Below the pieces are notes generated by a model. The model did no database searches, was not told the DNA's origin, and saw only the letters and a list, made by a program, of their open reading frames with translations. DNA of 64,000 bases, taken from contig DATJQP010000056.1 in the NCBI GenBank assembly GCA_035505655.1, positions 1 through 64,000 on the forward strand. Reading direction: 5' to 3'. A program made the position numbers and the translations under genes. The stretch is from JAGVPT01 sp035505655 (GTDB taxonomy: Bacteria > Bacteroidota > Ignavibacteria > UBA10030 > UBA8401). Below are positions 1-6,669 of this stretch, piece after piece; within the stretch, counting starts at the first letter, position 1; the number at the start of each line of letters is the position of its first letter.

Positions 1-508
1 CACCTGTGTGGTAGTATGGAATCGCGTATGAGAAGAGAAACGACCGGCTGTAGTTCGCATTGTCCTTCGATTCAATCACCTCGTACCCCATATGGGTGAC
101 GAATTTGCCGACATCCACCGTCAGCCCCGAGCCTACAGGCAGCACTGCCGTCAAGTAAGCCTGCTGGAGCAGGCTGAGGGTATTGAATGGAGTTGTCCCG
201 TACGGTGCCACCCCCTGCACCATGTCATTGGCGGGACCCCAATCGAGATCCATTCTGAACCCAACGGGCGATGCCTGCTTCTGCACGACAAGCTCCGCCA
301 GACTGAATGCGAATTGGTTTTCGAGAATGTCAAAGTTCCTCAGTTGGTTGCCTGAGCTGGAGGGACTGTTGAAGTTCTTGCTGTAATAGGCATCGACGAA
401 TCCACTCCATGTGATCGGCGTTGCGGCGTTTGTCGTCGCCGAATCTGCCGCGAGTACCGCGCTTGAACAAATCGCGAGCGCTCCGATAAGCAATAGCGTC
501 AGTCGCAT
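1..508 (-). CDS. BBP2-type outer-membrane porin, 5' part (runs off left edge)
   Basis: The first 169 codons of an outer-membrane beta-barrel protein. I translated it directly from the ATG at 508 to the window edge. Residues 1-20 (MRLTLLLIGALAICSSAVLA) form a signal peptide. Next come FVDAYYSKNFN and NFDILENQFALSLAEL. Later segments are FRMDLDWG and GKFVTHMGYEVIESKDNANYSRS. These alternating aromatic strands and the GYEVIES/NYSRS signature are characteristic of the putative beta-barrel porin-2 (OmpL-like, BBP2) family, whose members run to about 350-450 residues. An AAGGG Shine-Dalgarno lies 7 nt before the ATG. The substrate is unknown. The family call rests on signature recognition, and the 3' part is missing. 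Confidence 0.8.
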   Translation of the reverse strand, partial: MRLTLLLIGALAICSSAVLAADSATTNAATPITWSGFVDAYYSKNFNSPSSSGNQLRNFDILENQFAFSLAELVVQKQASPVGFRMDLDWGPANDMVQGVAPYGTTPFNTLSLLQQAYLTAVLPVGSGLTVDVGKFVTHMGYEVIESKDNANYSRSFLFSYAIPYYHTG

Positions 509-726
509 TTGTGAGCCCTTTTTCGATGTGAATGAATCTGTGCGTGAAAGGATTTGCCGGCTGCACCAGCCATCAGGGGAAGAAAGACCGCCTTTTCATT
601 TTCGCTATCCTCGTCCATTGAGGACTTGATGTTCGGTGAGACCTCCCGGTCCGGCCTGGATCTTTTTGCCCGGCGTACTTCGATGTGATCTTCAAAAGCA
701 TTTCCTTGACTCGCTTTTTCGTTCAA
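499..726 (-). CDS. Possible small upstream ORF coupled to the porin (75 aa, TTG start)
   Basis: An open frame lies between the porin promoter and the porin start. A consensus AGGAGGT (736-742) sits exactly 9 nt before a TTG at 726. The 75-residue product would be hydrophilic and charged, with DEDSENEK in the middle and HSHRKRAHKCD at the end. Its stop codon (499-501) overlaps the porin ATG (506-508), the geometry of translational coupling. Against it: no recognisable domain, no clear codon bias, and a non-ATG start. The same SD also precedes a minimal ATG-ACT-TGA frame. It may be a leader ORF or simply untranslated leader. Confidence 0.28.
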   Translation of the reverse strand: MNEKASQGNAFEDHIEVRRAKRSRPDREVSPNIKSSMDEDSENEKAVFLPLMAGAAGKSFHAQIHSHRKRAHKCD

Positions 727-780
727 GTCATCGGCACCTCCTGTGTTTGGGTTCTTCCGGCCATATCCATTCGCTACAGT

Positions 781-810
781 ATAATATAATGTACACGTCG
801 ATGTTGTCAA
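781..810 (-). promoter_or_regulatory. Sigma70-type promoter for the porin
   Basis: On the minus strand TTGACA (805-810) is followed after 18 nt by TATTAT (781-786), inside an AT-rich block unlike the surrounding GC-rich DNA. Transcription would start near 775 and give a leader of roughly 265 nt before the porin ATG. No upstream gene reads into it: rpe, the next upstream gene on this strand, ends 240 bases away. Confidence 0.7.
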
Positions 811-1047
811 GTACTTTTTAATATATTATCATCTTTTTCTTTAGTTTATTAAGTGTCATATCGCGACGGCGATAGAAGAGAGAGGTATGAAGCGGCTCCG
901 ATGGCGTATTGTCCCGGGCGGGGAATTCGCGGAGGGCCAAGCGGTCTCATCTCCCTTGGAGGAGCACTCAGTCCTCAATTTCCGAGAGCGCTTTTGAGCG
1001 GAGTTTTGGTAGAGCCTGGAATGTTCAGAGGGGGGAAGGTAGGAAGG
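811..1047. other. Intergenic stretch between rpe and the porin promoter
   Basis: The part next to the porin promoter is AT-rich (to about 855), possibly an UP element or activator-binding region. The rest carries no convincing hairpin, terminator, RNA gene or conserved reading frame. I see nothing else to annotate. Confidence 0.4.
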
Positions 1048-1722
1048 CTACAACGCGAGGGCGCTCCTGCGCAGTACTCCGACTGACCGGGAAATATCCT
1101 TTGTTCCAAAAATTGACGTTCCGGCAACAAGCGTATCCGCTCCGGCCTCGATGATCGAGCGGGCATTCGAAGGATCGACTCCCCCATCGACTTCGATCCG
1201 GACTTTCGAACCCTTCGCACCCAACATAGCTTTCAGCCCGCGGATGCGGGCGAGGGACTCAGGCATAAACTTCTGACCGCCGAATCCGGGCTGAACGGAC
1301 ATGATGAGGACGAAGTCGACGTTTGCAAGCGCCTCATCCAACGCCGACAAAGGCGTATCGGGCTTGAGACTCACCCCGGCCGTCATCCCGCGTCTCTTGA
1401 TCGCAGCAATCGTCCGTCGGATATCCTTGCACGCCTCGACATGGATTGTAAGGTTTGACGTCCCGGCTTTCCCGAACTCTTCAACATACGACTCCGGATG
1501 CTCGATCATGAGGTGAGTGTCAAGAGGAAGCCGTGTCAGTCCGCGAACCGTGCGAACAATCATCGGTCCGAAGCTGATGTTGGGAACAAAGTGACCGTCC
1601 ATGACGTCGAGGTGAATGAGATCCGCTCCTCCCTTTTCGGCCGCATGGACATCGCGGGCGAGCCGGCCGAAGTCGGCAGCGAGGACGGAGGCAGCAACAA
1701 AAACTTTCTTCCTTGTTTTCAT
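1048..1722 (-). CDS. rpe: Ribulose-phosphate 3-epimerase
   Basis: Interconverts D-ribulose 5-phosphate and D-xylulose 5-phosphate in the pentose phosphate pathway, in the cytoplasm. The 224-residue length is typical. The family signatures are in order: SVLAADFGRL near the N-terminus, HLDVMDGHFVPNISFGP (metal-binding His/Asp), DTHLMIEHPE, VQPGFGGQKF (phosphate-binding loop region) and EVDGGVDPSNA. It is the last gene of the minus-strand run that starts at ribD, about 40 bp after the small membrane protein. rpe commonly neighbours PASTA-domain genes in bacteria, and a PASTA gene lies two positions upstream here. Confidence 0.96.
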   Translation of the reverse strand: MKTRKKVFVAASVLAADFGRLARDVHAAEKGGADLIHLDVMDGHFVPNISFGPMIVRTVRGLTRLPLDTHLMIEHPESYVEEFGKAGTSNLTIHVEACKDIRRTIAAIKRRGMTAGVSLKPDTPLSALDEALANVDFVLIMSVQPGFGGQKFMPESLARIRGLKAMLGAKGSKVRIEVDGGVDPSNARSIIEAGADTLVAGTSIFGTKDISRSVGVLRRSALAL

Positions 1723-1762
1723 ACGACTGAGGTCATTGTCAAAAGAGGTTCCGCGCAGGCAA

Positions 1763-2086
1763 TTATTTTCCGCCGAATTGTATGATGAGCCCGCCGAGCA
1801 TGATCAGCGCAACACCCGTCCATGTCGACGAGGGAATGTTTTCATGAAGCACCACCCTTCCGAAGAGTGTGCTCACGGCGGCAAAGACGGCAATGTAAAC
1901 TCCCAAAAGTTTGGAAAAATCCCACTTGACGGTGTTGACAAGAGTGCCGTACAGGCCAAGGAGTGCGACCCCGGCAACGACGATCAACCACCCCGAACTT
2001 CTCAGCCCTTTCCTGATCACCGCGTCGCCTGTCACTTCGAGCCCGGCGGCGACGGCAAAGATGAGCCAGAACCAAAGAACCTTCAT
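1763..2086 (-). CDS. Small four-helix DMT/SMR-like membrane protein
   Basis: A 107-residue integral membrane protein with four hydrophobic helices, roughly residues 3-22, 30-50, 58-78 and 85-104. Size and topology resemble a half-size EamA/drug-metabolite transporter or SMR subunit, which works as a dimer. The end of helix 1 has an acidic residue (AAGLEVTGD), as in SMR proteins where a Glu in helix 1 binds substrate and protons. A GGAGGTGA Shine-Dalgarno precedes the ATG. It sits between the PASTA gene and rpe. The substrate cannot be inferred, and the fold call is by appearance only. Confidence 0.7.
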   Translation of the reverse strand: MKVLWFWLIFAVAAGLEVTGDAVIRKGLRSSGWLIVVAGVALLGLYGTLVNTVKWDFSKLLGVYIAVFAAVSTLFGRVVLHENIPSSTWTGVALIMLGGLIIQFGGK

Positions 2087-2170
2087 CTACTCTCACCTCC
2101 TACACGACATAACGGGGACCACTCGAAACCTTTCCGCGCACTTGTTGACTCAAACGCCCCGGCCTCAGCA

Positions 2171-2935
2171 TCAATGCTCGTGAACCACTCCTTTTTTCTC
2201 CGGTGTCTGCGCCACGAACAGGTCAATCGGTCTGTCGGCCCCGGCAACTTCGTTCATTCGGGGAAGTTGGTCAATGACGGTGTTCGGGAGCAAATCACTG
2301 TTTGGCTGAAAGGTGATGTTTCCGATCTTGAAACCCTTCTGCGTGAGAATCTTCTGCGCCTCCGCGAGAGTCTTGCCGACGACTCCCGGAACAACAAGAC
2401 TGTCCATCACCTGCCCCGCGCTTTGCGTTACTCCGATGTACGCTCCCCTGCGTATTTTCATCCCGGCAGGAAGATCCTGCGAGACAATGGTACCTTCGGG
2501 AAATTCGTTCGAGACCTCTTTTTTCACCGTCCCGAGCTTCAATCCGGCCCTGTCGAGGGCAAACTTTGTATCCCTCATCGATCGCCCCTTGAGGTCCGGA
2601 ACGACGGCCTGTTGCTCACCCCCACTGACCGTCAGATAGACGCGCCTGTGCGGTTTCACGATCTGTTGCGGCATCGGGTTCTGCGCCACGATAACCCCCT
2701 CCGGATAGTCCTTGTCAGGCCTCACCTCTCCCCTCCTCGCCTCGAGTCCGAGAGAGTCAAGAGTGTGAATCGCGGCGGCTTCGGGCATCCCGACAACATC
2801 CGGAACAGAGAGGGTGCCGCCATGATTGACGTACCACGGGAGGATGATATTATCAAGGAGGAGAATGATGACAATGAAGATCCCCAGAGCCCAGAGAGCG
2901 ATCCGCGTCAGTTTCGATCGAAATAGATCTTTCAT
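2171..2935 (-). CDS. Membrane-anchored triple-PASTA protein without a kinase domain
   Basis: About 254 residues with a short cytoplasmic N-terminus and one membrane helix (about residues 9-30, WALGIFIVIILLLDNIILPW). Three PASTA modules follow, each opening with a VPDVVGM, VPDLKGR or VPGVVGK-type motif. PASTA domains bind peptidoglycan or muropeptides and usually sit at the C-terminus of Ser/Thr kinases or class A PBPs. No kinase or transpeptidase is attached here. The C-terminus ends in EKKGVVHEH. I chose the ATG at 2935 over a GTG two codons upstream. It is likely a periplasmic cell-wall sensor or scaffold, which is inference. Confidence 0.88.
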   Translation of the reverse strand: MKDLFRSKLTRIALWALGIFIVIILLLDNIILPWYVNHGGTLSVPDVVGMPEAAAIHTLDSLGLEARRGEVRPDKDYPEGVIVAQNPMPQQIVKPHRRVYLTVSGGEQQAVVPDLKGRSMRDTKFALDRAGLKLGTVKKEVSNEFPEGTIVSQDLPAGMKIRRGAYIGVTQSAGQVMDSLVVPGVVGKTLAEAQKILTQKGFKIGNITFQPNSDLLPNTVIDQLPRMNEVAGADRPIDLFVAQTPEKKGVVHEH

Positions 2936-2976
2936 ATGCACACTTGTTGAAGAGCTGAACTTCTGTTGGGAGGTAC

Positions 2977-3567
2977 TTATCCGTTCCTCATCAGAGACTC
3001 AATATATTTCCCCACCATATCAAATTCCAGATTTACTTTGGAGCCGGGCCTATACTGCCCAAAGAGCGTTTGTTCGTAGGTGTACGGAATGATGGCCACC
3101 TCGAACTTGTTTGTTCCAAGCCTCGCCACCGTCAGGCTCACTCCGTCCACGGCGACGGACCCAACCGGTATCAGGTATTTCCGGAATTTGGAAGGGAACG
3201 CGATCGTGAACATCCAGCTCGCCTTGAGTGTCCTCACCGACAAAACCCGCCCGGTTGTATCGACGTGCCCCTGGACGATGTGGCCGCCGAGCCGCTGAGC
3301 GAGGGAGACCGGACGCTCGAGGTTCACCCGGCTTCCGACGACCAGCCTCCCGAGATTGGTTTTCTTGAGCGTTTCTTTCACCGCTTCAACCGCAAACGTC
3401 CGCCCCTTCCTTCCAACCACCGTCAGACACGTTCCATTGACCGCAATGCTGTTGTCGACCCCCATCCTTGAGAGGACCTTTTTCGCCTCGACCTCGAGTT
3501 GGATCCCGTCCCCGTGAGGACGGAGTCGTTTCACCTGCCCCATTTCTTCGACGATTCCTGTGAACAT
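2977..3567 (-). CDS. ribE: Riboflavin synthase, alpha chain
   Basis: Dismutates two molecules of 6,7-dimethyl-8-ribityllumazine into riboflavin and 5-amino-6-ribitylamino-uracil, the last step of riboflavin synthesis. The protein has 196 residues and the expected two tandem lumazine-binding barrels. It opens with the invariant MFTGIVEEMG. It also has NGTCLTV and GGHIVQGHVD in the first barrel, and DGVSLTV in the second. Its ATG overlaps the stop of the upstream beta-lactamase-like gene (TAATG), so the two are probably translationally coupled. ribD lies one gene further upstream. Confidence 0.97.
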   Translation of the reverse strand: MFTGIVEEMGQVKRLRPHGDGIQLEVEAKKVLSRMGVDNSIAVNGTCLTVVGRKGRTFAVEAVKETLKKTNLGRLVVGSRVNLERPVSLAQRLGGHIVQGHVDTTGRVLSVRTLKASWMFTIAFPSKFRKYLIPVGSVAVDGVSLTVARLGTNKFEVAIIPYTYEQTLFGQYRPGSKVNLEFDMVGKYIESLMRNG

Positions 3568-4460
3568 TATTCTGCTACCTCATAGTCGTAGAGTATTCGT
3601 GATATCGCTGCGATGGCATCCTTGCCGCTCCGAGGATCGGCAAGTCCGCTCGATAGGACGACGAGAACGTATTCGCGTCCGTCGGGGAGAAGGATGATCC
3701 CTCCATCGTGTTCGACTCCCGCACTGCTTCCGGTCTTGTGGGCAATCCGCACGGTCCTCGGGAGGAGAGCAGGGATCATGTCGTTCAACCGCTGGGACTC
3801 GAGAATTCCAAGCATGGCGTTGGACTCCCTTTTTCCGATCACCTTTTTCTCGGCAAGGAGCTCAAAAAGCCTGGCAAGGGCTCGCGCCGTCACGGTGTTG
3901 TTTCGGCCCGCTTCGTACGCCTTCATATCTTCGACCCCCCTCAGTACCCGGATTTCCTTCAGACCCAGCCCGGACATCGTGCGGCGAATGGCGGCTGGCC
4001 GAACCCGGTCGGTGAGCAGATCCGCGGCAAGGTTGCTGCTCAGCGTGATCATCTCGACGACGAGTTTGCCAACTTCCTCCTTTTGCCCGATCCGGGCATA
4101 GAGACTGTCGTCGGTGTCGGCGGTTCTGTCGAGTGAAAATGGACTTCGGTCAACGATGCTCGTGAAGCGATTCACCACCGGCAGGGAATCCCGGAGCGAA
4201 AGTCTCCCCCGACGTGCCTGACGGTAGACTTCAATCATCACCGCGGTCTTGATCGTGCTTGCCGCGACAAAACTTCTGCCCGCATTTCGGTAAAGGGTCG
4301 TCCCCGTGCGGAGGTCTTTGAACGCTATCGCAAAGGTGCCATGGACGCCCGACGTCACCGAATCAATTCGCTTTCCTGCCTCGAGGATCGACTTCTGATG
4401 CGGATGTGGCGCCGCGCCGAGCAACGAGGTGAGGAGCGATAAGAAGAGCAGGCACCTCAT
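3567..4460 (-). CDS. Class A beta-lactamase-like serine hydrolase
   Basis: A 297-residue secreted protein with a signal peptide (residues 1-16). The penicillin-recognising fold motifs are present: S68-T-I-K71 (nucleophile and Lys), S141-S-N143 in place of the usual SDN, and K242-T-G. E177 in GVEDMKA sits where the omega-loop Glu166 is expected, but the usual Asn170 position is Ala. It could be a genuine periplasmic beta-lactamase or a related cell-wall hydrolase. Its position between ribD and ribE, with start/stop contacts to both, makes it part of the riboflavin operon. Activity on beta-lactams is not established by sequence. Confidence 0.85.
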   Translation of the reverse strand: MRCLLFLSLLTSLLGAAPHPHQKSILEAGKRIDSVTSGVHGTFAIAFKDLRTGTTLYRNAGRSFVAASTIKTAVMIEVYRQARRGRLSLRDSLPVVNRFTSIVDRSPFSLDRTADTDDSLYARIGQKEEVGKLVVEMITLSSNLAADLLTDRVRPAAIRRTMSGLGLKEIRVLRGVEDMKAYEAGRNNTVTARALARLFELLAEKKVIGKRESNAMLGILESQRLNDMIPALLPRTVRIAHKTGSSAGVEHDGGIILLPDGREYVLVVLSSGLADPRSGKDAIAAISRILYDYEVAE

Positions 4461-4461
4461 C

Positions 4462-5559
4462 TCATCGTCTCCTTCGGAAGCTCACTGTGCCTTCGAAGAG
4501 AGTATCCCCATCCAATCGAACATCTCTTCTTCGCCTGAGCTCAAAGCGTGGCGCATCGGGCCCGAACGCCGCAATGCCCGCACCGAATCTTTTCGGTGAA
4601 ACAAAGAGATAGACCTTATCAACGGCATTGGCTTCAAGAAACGATCGATACGCTATCGGCCCCCCTTCGACGAGGAGTGATGCAATCCCTCTCGCACCCA
4701 GATCGGCCAGGATCGAGCGAACCGGGATCCGGCCATTCACGCTCTCCATGAGGACGACCTCAACCCCCAGCTTCCGGAACGGACGGGCCCGACGATCATT
4801 TGCCCTGTCGGTATAGAGTATCGACCTTCCTCCTCGCCGCGTATCGAATACCCGGGCGGTGAGTCCCACACGCAGCCTCCCGTCGATGACGACTCTGACG
4901 GGATCTCTCCCTTTCACATGGCGCACCGTGAGGAGCGGGTCGTCGGCAAGAACGGTGCCGGCACCTACGGCAACGGCATCATACTCCGACCGCAGTTCGT
5001 GCACGATTCTCCGAGATCTTGCGTTCGTGATCCATCGGGAGCTGCCGTCCGGCTTCGCGACGTAGCCGTCGCCGGTCGTCGCCGCCTTCAGCGCGACAAA
5101 CGGAATGCCGGAGCTGATATACTTGACGAATTTGTCGTTGAGCTGCCGTGACTCTTTCCCCAACACCCCCGTCACAACCTCAAGCCCGGAAGAACGCAGC
5201 TGCTTGAATCCCTTACCCGAGACCTGCGGATTGGGATCGGTCATGCCCGCCACAACTCTGCCGATGCCGCTCGCAATGATTGCGTCCGTGCAGGGAGGAG
5301 TCTTGCCAAAATGGGCACATGGCTCGAGGTTGACGTAGAGAGTCGCACCGCCCAGGTCCCGGCGTTTTCGGAGTGCGCGCCGTATCGCGACAACTTCGGC
5401 GTGCGGGGCGCCGTACTTCTCATGGAATCCCGAGCCGATGTTCTTTCCCCCGAGAACGACTACCGCTCCAACAAGAGGATTGGGACTCACAAAGCCCTTC
5501 CCCTTTGCCGCCAGGCGGAAACACTCGCGCATCCATCGTTTGTCGTCAGGTGAGTGCAT
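4462..5559 (-). CDS. ribD: Bifunctional pyrimidine deaminase/reductase RibD
   Basis: Performs two consecutive steps of riboflavin synthesis: deamination of the diaminopyrimidine and NADPH reduction of the ribosyl group. The N-terminal zinc deaminase carries HAEVVAIRRA and PCAHFGKTPPC. The C-terminal RibD_C reductase has NARSRRIVHELRSEYDAVAVG and LLVEGGP. I start it at the ATG at 5559 (MHSPDDKRWM). An in-frame ATG 22 codons upstream lies within the intrinsic terminator at 5575-5616, so it is unlikely to be used. The product is about 365 residues, normal for RibD. No FMN riboswitch is visible upstream. Confidence 0.94.
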   Translation of the reverse strand: MHSPDDKRWMRECFRLAAKGKGFVSPNPLVGAVVVLGGKNIGSGFHEKYGAPHAEVVAIRRALRKRRDLGGATLYVNLEPCAHFGKTPPCTDAIIASGIGRVVAGMTDPNPQVSGKGFKQLRSSGLEVVTGVLGKESRQLNDKFVKYISSGIPFVALKAATTGDGYVAKPDGSSRWITNARSRRIVHELRSEYDAVAVGAGTVLADDPLLTVRHVKGRDPVRVVIDGRLRVGLTARVFDTRRGGRSILYTDRANDRRARPFRKLGVEVVLMESVNGRIPVRSILADLGARGIASLLVEGGPIAYRSFLEANAVDKVYLFVSPKRFGAGIAAFGPDAPRFELRRRRDVRLDGDTLFEGTVSFRRRR

Positions 5560-5574
5560 CCTTGGGCTCGTCAC

Positions 5575-5616
5575 AAAAAAAACATCACGGACGTTCGAGA
5601 CGCTGGTCCGTGATGT
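5575..5616 (-). terminator. Intrinsic terminator after the Gfo/Idh gene
   Basis: A perfect 11-bp stem (5582-5592 with 5606-5616, ACATCACGGAC/GTCCGTGATGT) has a 13-nt loop and is followed on the minus strand by a run of at least seven T (5575-5581). It lies 22 nt past the stop of the oxidoreductase gene and ends only 16 nt before the ribD start. Confidence 0.88.
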
Positions 5617-5637
5617 CGTCTGCACATACTGGGTATG

Positions 5638-6642
5638 TTACTTGAAATGGATTTCCCGCTTCTTTGCCGCCGACTGGTATATCGCATCGACAATCTTCAT
5701 CCGCTGCACCGCCTCGTCCGCCGTCGAGATCACCGGATGGATGCCGCGAACACAACCGACGAAATGCTTCAGCTCGTTTTCAAACGAGCGCCGGAACATG
5801 TTCGCCGTATCGTCTGACTTTGTCGGGGTGACATTGACAATATTTCCGTGCATCTCCCGGTGGATCTTCAGCGGGTTGAGTTTTGCACTCCCTTTATCGC
5901 CGTAGATGTTGCAGTAAAAGAGTTCGTTTTCGATGTAGAAGCTCCAGCTTACTTCGACCGTGATCGTCGCTCCGTTCTTCATGAAGAGGAAAACCGCTGC
6001 TGAGTCCTCGACCCCCGGCGTGGCGTGCGAGTAGTTGGAGGCGTTTACCCGTAGCACCTCCGGATATCCGGTCATCCAGAGCGCAAGGTCAAGCATGACG
6101 ATCCCAAGGTCGAGGAAGACACCCCCTCCCGATTGCTCTTTGTGTCCCATCCATGAACTGTGGTCGGTGAGCTTCTTCAGCCATCCCGCCTTGACATAGA
6201 AAACCTTCCCGAGCTCTTCATTCTCAATGAAGCTTCTCAGGATCATCGTGTCGGGCCGGAACCGGCTGTTCATCCCGACCATCACCTTCCTCTTCGCCTT
6301 CTTCGCCGCTTCGGCAATCGAGACGGCTTCCAGGTACTTCCGGGCGATCGGCTTCTCTACAAAAATATCCTTCTTTGCTTCAAGGCAGGCGATCGCTACA
6401 TCCTTGTGCGCGTTTGTCGTCGCGCAGATATCGACGGCGTCGAGCTCCTCGGAGGCGAGCATCTCATGGACGTCCCCGTAGTATCGCTTGATGCCGTACT
6501 TCTCCGCGAGCGTGCGTGCACGGGATTTGTCTTTATCGCACACACAGGCGATTGTTGCGTCTGGGACTTTCGTAAGGATTGGAAGGTGGAAGACCTGCGC
6601 GATCCATCCGAGCCCGACGATACCGATTCTTGCTTTATCCAT
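5638..6642 (-). CDS. Gfo/Idh/MocA-family NAD(P)-dependent oxidoreductase
   Basis: A 334-residue two-domain dehydrogenase. The N-terminal Rossmann domain starts with IGIVGLGWIAQVFHLP. The family EKP signature (DIFVEKPIARKY) follows near residue 95, and then a C-terminal alpha/beta domain with a GGGVFLDLGIVMLDLALWMTG-like segment that usually holds the catalytic Asp/His. Members oxidise sugars, inositols or related cyclic substrates. The substrate here is unknown. It lies downstream of dxs with a 27-bp gap and is followed by a strong terminator, so it probably ends the xseA-xseB-dxs transcript. Confidence 0.88.
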   Translation of the reverse strand: MDKARIGIVGLGWIAQVFHLPILTKVPDATIACVCDKDKSRARTLAEKYGIKRYYGDVHEMLASEELDAVDICATTNAHKDVAIACLEAKKDIFVEKPIARKYLEAVSIAEAAKKAKRKVMVGMNSRFRPDTMILRSFIENEELGKVFYVKAGWLKKLTDHSSWMGHKEQSGGGVFLDLGIVMLDLALWMTGYPEVLRVNASNYSHATPGVEDSAAVFLFMKNGATITVEVSWSFYIENELFYCNIYGDKGSAKLNPLKIHREMHGNIVNVTPTKSDDTANMFRRSFENELKHFVGCVRGIHPVISTADEAVQRMKIVDAIYQSAAKKREIHFK

Positions 6643-6669
6643 GGGTGTCGGTCGCAGAACGTGAAGTGC

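Noticed and set aside
509..780. Cyclic-di-GMP or cobalamin riboswitch in the porin leader
   Set aside because: Some short resemblances to GEMM-type boxes, but the conserved core and pairing could not be built.
853..1086. Plus-strand frame in the gap beside rpe
   Set aside because: Gly/Arg-rich composition without motifs, overlaps the end of rpe, no convincing SD.
1616..2926. A 436-codon plus-strand open frame
   Set aside because: It runs antisense to rpe, the small membrane protein and the PASTA gene, all with clear family motifs. Its translation has no recognisable domain and is Arg/Pro/His-rich, as GC-driven antisense frames are.
5559..5640. FMN riboswitch ahead of ribD
   Set aside because: The space before ribD holds only an intrinsic terminator of the upstream gene. 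None of the conserved RFN-element blocks are seen.
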